DNA from: a virus
Length of the DNA stretch: 45,807 nucleotides
Virus record (IMG/VR): IMGVR_UViG_3300044946_000061
Coordinates: 1-45,807 of that record
Reading direction: 5' to 3' (one strand)
A program made the position numbers and the translations under genes. Shown piece by piece: positions 43,638 to 45,807 of the stretch. Positions within the stretch are counted from its first letter, which is position 1, and each line of letters opens with the position of its first letter. The notes under the pieces are model-generated. The model worked only from the letters and a program-made list of their open reading frames with translations. It ran no database searches and was not told where the DNA came from.

Positions 43638-43990
43638 CCGACGCGCCACGCTACATGAGCTTGGAAACGCTGGCGACCACCTTGGACGTTGGGGAATCCA
43701 CCATTGAGGCATGGGTTGGCCAGGGCAAATTCCCAGCACCGAAGCGGGTGGGGCCTAACGGAATGCGGCGTTGGTCATGGGCTGAGGTGCAGCGCACAAT
43801 AGAAAGACCGCAGGATAGTGCGGCTGATATTCTGGGGAGGATCAGGGATGCGACGCGGGAGGAGGTCTTACGGAGGGATCAACGAAGGGGTGTTCGCGGG
43901 CGTGATCAACGCGTATCTGGACTCGCCCAAGTTTCAAGGACTGGAACCGAACACACAGAGAAGCTACCGGAGAGCCCTGTTGCTAGCTGA
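43634..43990 (+). CDS. AlpA/MerR-type excisionase or regulator
   Basis: From ATG 43634 (overlapping the previous stop) the product has a winged helix-turn-helix: RYMSLETLATTLDVGESTIE, then AWVGQGKFPAPKRVGPNGMR and RWSWAEVQ. This is typical of AlpA/Xis-like proteins that bend att-site DNA and steer excision. The last 47 codons overlap the integrase gene in another frame and are Arg- and Ser-rich, so the folded part is the first 75 residues. Position just before the integrase supports the call. Confidence 0.75.
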   Translation: MTDAPRYMSLETLATTLDVGESTIEAWVGQGKFPAPKRVGPNGMRRWSWAEVQRTIERPQDSAADILGRIRDATREEVLRRDQRRGVRGRDQRVSGLAQVSRTGTEHTEKLPESPVAS

Positions 43991-44753
43991 TCATAGCCTT
44001 GGCTCCATACCGATCGAACAAATGCGGCCGGCATTGGTGCAGGCATTTCTTGACGCATTGGCCGATAGACCGGCAGCTCAACAGAAGACCAAACGCGTTT
44101 TGAAGGCACTGGAAAGCTGGGCAATAGTGCGGGATTTGCTGCCGCGGTCAATCACACAGGGGACTGAGGCCCCCGGATCAGACGGAGGACATGAGCCATG
44201 GTCAGACGAGCAAGTTGCTTTCGCACAGGACAACTGTGCCCCTTTCCTGTCGCGTGCGATATGTATGGCTGCCAATACCGGACAACGAGGCGGCGATCTG
44301 ATCCGTATGCGCTGGACGGACATCGAGACAGTGAGCGGTCATCCGGGGATCAACGTGCGCCAGCAGAAGACGGGGAGGAGGCTGTGGGTGCCGTTCACGC
44401 AGGCGTTGATCGCAAAGATTGAAACATGGGAGCGCCGGCCAGGCTTTATCCTCGTGCGCCCAGATGGGACACCGTATGTGCGCGATATGCTCACCAAGGC
44501 TTGGTACTGGGAAAGGGTCCGCAACCCGGCGCTGGAGCCGCTGCGTCACCTGCACTTGCATGGCCTGCGCGCCACAGCCGTAGTCAGGCTGCGCCGAGCC
44601 GGCGTTAGCATCGCCCAGATTTGTGATGTGGTGGGAATGTCGCAGCAGATGGTCGCGCGCTATTGCCGGCTGTCGGATCAGCGGGAGAACGCATTGGCTG
44701 CTATGGAGCAATTGGAGGGTCGCGTTATCAAGATGGAGTGGGATAGGAAATGA
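43848..44753 (+). CDS. int: Tyrosine recombinase integrase
   Basis: ATG 43848 follows GGAGGATCAGGG and gives 301 residues. The N-terminal SAM-like core-binding domain (residues about 12-100, FAGVINAYLDSPKFQGLEPN) comes first. The catalytic domain shows Arg147 (NTGQRGGD), Lys174 (RQQKTGRR), His238-x-x-Arg241 (LHGLRAT) and the nucleophile Tyr272 (VARYCRLSDQ). The usual second His is Met264 (VVGMSQQ), a variant I recall from integrases of soil alphaproteobacteria. It should insert the circular phage DNA into a host site, so the phage is temperate. No attP core could be picked out. Confidence 0.9.
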   Translation: MRRGRRSYGGINEGVFAGVINAYLDSPKFQGLEPNTQRSYRRALLLADHSLGSIPIEQMRPALVQAFLDALADRPAAQQKTKRVLKALESWAIVRDLLPRSITQGTEAPGSDGGHEPWSDEQVAFAQDNCAPFLSRAICMAANTGQRGGDLIRMRWTDIETVSGHPGINVRQQKTGRRLWVPFTQALIAKIETWERRPGFILVRPDGTPYVRDMLTKAWYWERVRNPALEPLRHLHLHGLRATAVVRLRRAGVSIAQICDVVGMSQQMVARYCRLSDQRENALAAMEQLEGRVIKMEWDRK

Positions 44754-44932
44754 ACAAACGTCACCCTATGCATTGGGCGGTCACTCAAGACGAGCTAGAC
44801 CGCCTCCGCGCCGAGAATGCGGAGCTGCGACACCGGCTTATTCATACCCTAACATGCGAATTAGAAGAGCATGAAATAGCAGAATATCGCAATTATCTAG
44901 ATAAAACCACGAACGAGACGGAGGGGAAATGA
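44750..44932 (+). CDS. Coiled-coil cassette protein, 60 residues
   Basis: ATG 44750 overlaps the integrase stop. The product MNKRHPMHWAVTQDELDRLR, then AENAELRHRLIHTL is a short coiled coil ending KTTNETEGK. The ENAEL heptad and the NETEGK end are shared with 44929-45156 and, in part, 926-1363. Its last bases include GGAGG, the ribosome site of the next gene. Function unknown. Confidence 0.65.
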   Translation: MNKRHPMHWAVTQDELDRLRAENAELRHRLIHTLTCELEEHEIAEYRNYLDKTTNETEGK

Positions 44933-45156
44933 ACGATTTGATCGAACGGCTGCTAAACCCGCGCAGCTTTGACCATGAGGCGTTGCGAAAGGAAGCCGCC
45001 GCCCGCATCCGGGAGCTGGAGGAAGAACTAGACCGACTCCGCGCGGAGAAAGCGGAACTGGTGACGGCGCTGGAAGACTTGCTCAACCTTAAACAGGGTT
45101 GCCATGAGAGGGCCGAAGACCTTCTCGCCAAGGCGAATGAGACGGAGGGGAAATGA
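44929..45156 (+). CDS. Coiled-coil cassette protein, 75 residues
   Basis: ATG 44929 overlaps the previous stop (ATGA). The product starts MNDLIERLLNPRSFDHEALR, a phrase I recall from many small phage proteins, followed by a coiled coil (ARIRELEEELDRLRAEKAEL) and the end LAKANETEGK. It shares coil and end with its upstream neighbour and with the 926-1363 protein. Function unknown. Confidence 0.68.
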   Translation: MNDLIERLLNPRSFDHEALRKEAAARIRELEEELDRLRAEKAELVTALEDLLNLKQGCHERAEDLLAKANETEGK

Positions 45157-45362
45157 GCTGGTTCAAGCATCGCCACTATTGGCGAGAGAAAACCGGATAC
45201 CAGAACGGGATTACCGGTGGGCTTATCGTCGAAGATTGCACTTGCGGCGCTGTGCGTACCATTGAGTTCCAGCTAGGTAGTGCACCGGTTGTGCGTGTGA
45301 CAGAACCGAACAAGCCGGAAACTAAGGTGCGCGCCAAAGACAAAATAATCGGAAATTCTTGA
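45153..45362 (+). CDS. Small protein before the variable slot, 69 residues
   Basis: ATG 45153 overlaps the previous stop (ATGA). The product MSWFKHRHYWREKTGYQNGI, then IVEDCTCGAVRTIEFQLG has CTCG and aromatic residues and ends in a basic RAKDKIIGNS. It is the same gene whose end appears at bases 1-74. It lies just left of the slot that holds either the PP-loop gene or the 105-residue gene. Confidence 0.65.
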   Translation: MSWFKHRHYWREKTGYQNGITGGLIVEDCTCGAVRTIEFQLGSAPVVRVTEPNKPETKVRAKDKIIGNS

Positions 45363-45399
45363 ATGATTTCAACGATGGCTGGTCCTCGGCTGGGATCAG
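45289..45399. repeat. Right-side copy of bases 1-111
   Basis: Identical to the first 111 bases of the window. It covers the end of the 69-residue gene and the first 37 bases of the slot gene. See the entry for bases 1-111. Confidence 0.93.
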
Positions 45400-45680
45400 G
45401 CAAGCAGAAAAACATCAAAGGAGTCAATGACTTGGAGAAAAAGGTAAAAAATGAACCCACCCAGAATAGGCTATTGGGGGGTGCAATTGTCCTTCGGCCG
45501 AATGAAGACGGCAGCTTTGATGAGCTGCTCATGTACGATGGCGAGAAGTGTTTGGTGCATGCCGAGATGATGGACAACAAGTCGCTATGGATCGGGTTCT
45601 ATCCTGGCGGCGATATCCCACGCGTATGCATGTGGATTAGCGCAAAGGGTAAACTGACAGTCCGAGCAGAGGAGGACTGA
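45363..45680 (+). CDS. Alternative slot gene, 105 residues
   Basis: This gene occupies the position of the PP-loop gene in the other version of the junction. It starts MISTMAGPRLGSGKQKNIKG, and its later half is strand-rich (GGAIVLRPNEDGSFDELLMY, then LWIGFYPGGDIPRVCMWI). The first 37 bases are identical to the other version and the next 45 or so remain similar. Function unknown; ATG 45375 is another possible start. Confidence 0.7.
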   Translation: MISTMAGPRLGSGKQKNIKGVNDLEKKVKNEPTQNRLLGGAIVLRPNEDGSFDELLMYDGEKCLVHAEMMDNKSLWIGFYPGGDIPRVCMWISAKGKLTVRAEED

Positions 45681-45807
45681 CCACATGACCCAACCCAGCC
45701 CCCAGGATGACCTGCCGTCAAGACCGTGGACTGTGCGACAGTTTGAGCACGCTTGGGAGATACGCGCAGCCGATGGCGGCTTAATCTGCTTTGTGCAGAG
45801 CGAGACC
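45681..45807. repeat. Right-end copy of 922-1048
   Basis: The last 127 bases are identical to 922-1048 and run off the window edge. They contain the start of the NETE-tail coiled-coil gene. Confidence 0.93.
45685..45807 (+). CDS. 5' end of the coiled-coil NETE-tail gene (second copy of 926-1363)
   Basis: The first 41 codons (MTQPSPQDDLPSRPWTVRQF, then EHAWEIRAADGGLICFV) are the same as those of the gene at 926, cut by the window edge. It is the same locus met again on the circular map. Confidence 0.85.
   Translation, partial: MTQPSPQDDLPSRPWTVRQFEHAWEIRAADGGLICFVQSET

Noticed and set aside
1-45807. CRISPR arrays, insertion sequences or transposases
   Set aside because: No regularly spaced repeats of CRISPR type and no transposase motifs or flanking inverted repeats were found by eye in the window.

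Overview
The window is one unit of a temperate, tailed, P22-like short-tailed bacteriophage (Caudoviricetes) genome of about 45 kb. Both ends repeat internal sequence: bases 1-111 equal 45289-45399, and bases 922-1048 equal 45681-45807. The simplest reading is a circular map (circularly permuted virion DNA or an excised prophage) that closes at 44,759 or 45,288 bp, with two alternative gene cassettes at the closing point. The host is most likely an alphaproteobacterium of the Hyphomicrobiales. The phage encodes a GcrA-like cell-cycle regulator, a regulator family typical of alphaproteobacteria, and an outer-membrane barrel whose mature end (ADLPTKAP) is typical of that group.

Layout. A leftward late block runs from about 33.1 kb down to 1.5 kb with almost no gaps and many ATGA overlaps. 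In order of transcription it holds small and large terminase, portal, a run of decoration or tail-associated proteins, a QEQPD-repeat protein, scaffold, N4-gp56-like major capsid, P22 gp4-like and gp10-like head closure proteins, three ejection-type proteins, a collar-domain tail fibre, beta-helix tail proteins, GH24 lysozyme, a holin candidate, an outer-membrane protein, a papain-like protein, and small membrane proteins that may be holin or spanin components. Several proteins of this block carry Sec-type signal peptides, which is odd for virion parts. Stable hairpins bracket the capsid cistron.

A second leftward block (39.7 to 33.6 kb) holds regulatory and DNA-metabolism genes: a small HTH protein, VRR-NUC nuclease, the GcrA-like protein, an HNH-type zinc protein, a replisome-loader-like C-terminal domain, zinc-ribbon proteins, and a histidine phosphatase. 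One gene at 33330 points the other way. It has its own near-consensus promoter with a palindromic operator and a structured leader.

The immunity and early region (39.7 to 45.7 kb, mostly rightward) holds a dense hairpin array (39.9-40.27 kb), a leaderless HTH repressor opposite a second HTH regulator, and a family of four 17-bp operator-like sites (GTTRYC-N5-GGCAAC type). A string of very small, overlapping early genes follows, then an SSB-like protein with an acidic tail, an AlpA/MerR-type excisionase candidate and a tyrosine integrase. After the integrase comes a variable cassette region whose genes share a repeated 3' end carrying the next ribosome binding site. The alternative PP-loop (PAPS-reductase-like) and 105-residue genes at the circular junction sit in this cassette region.

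All assignments rest on reading motifs and gene order. No database search was run.
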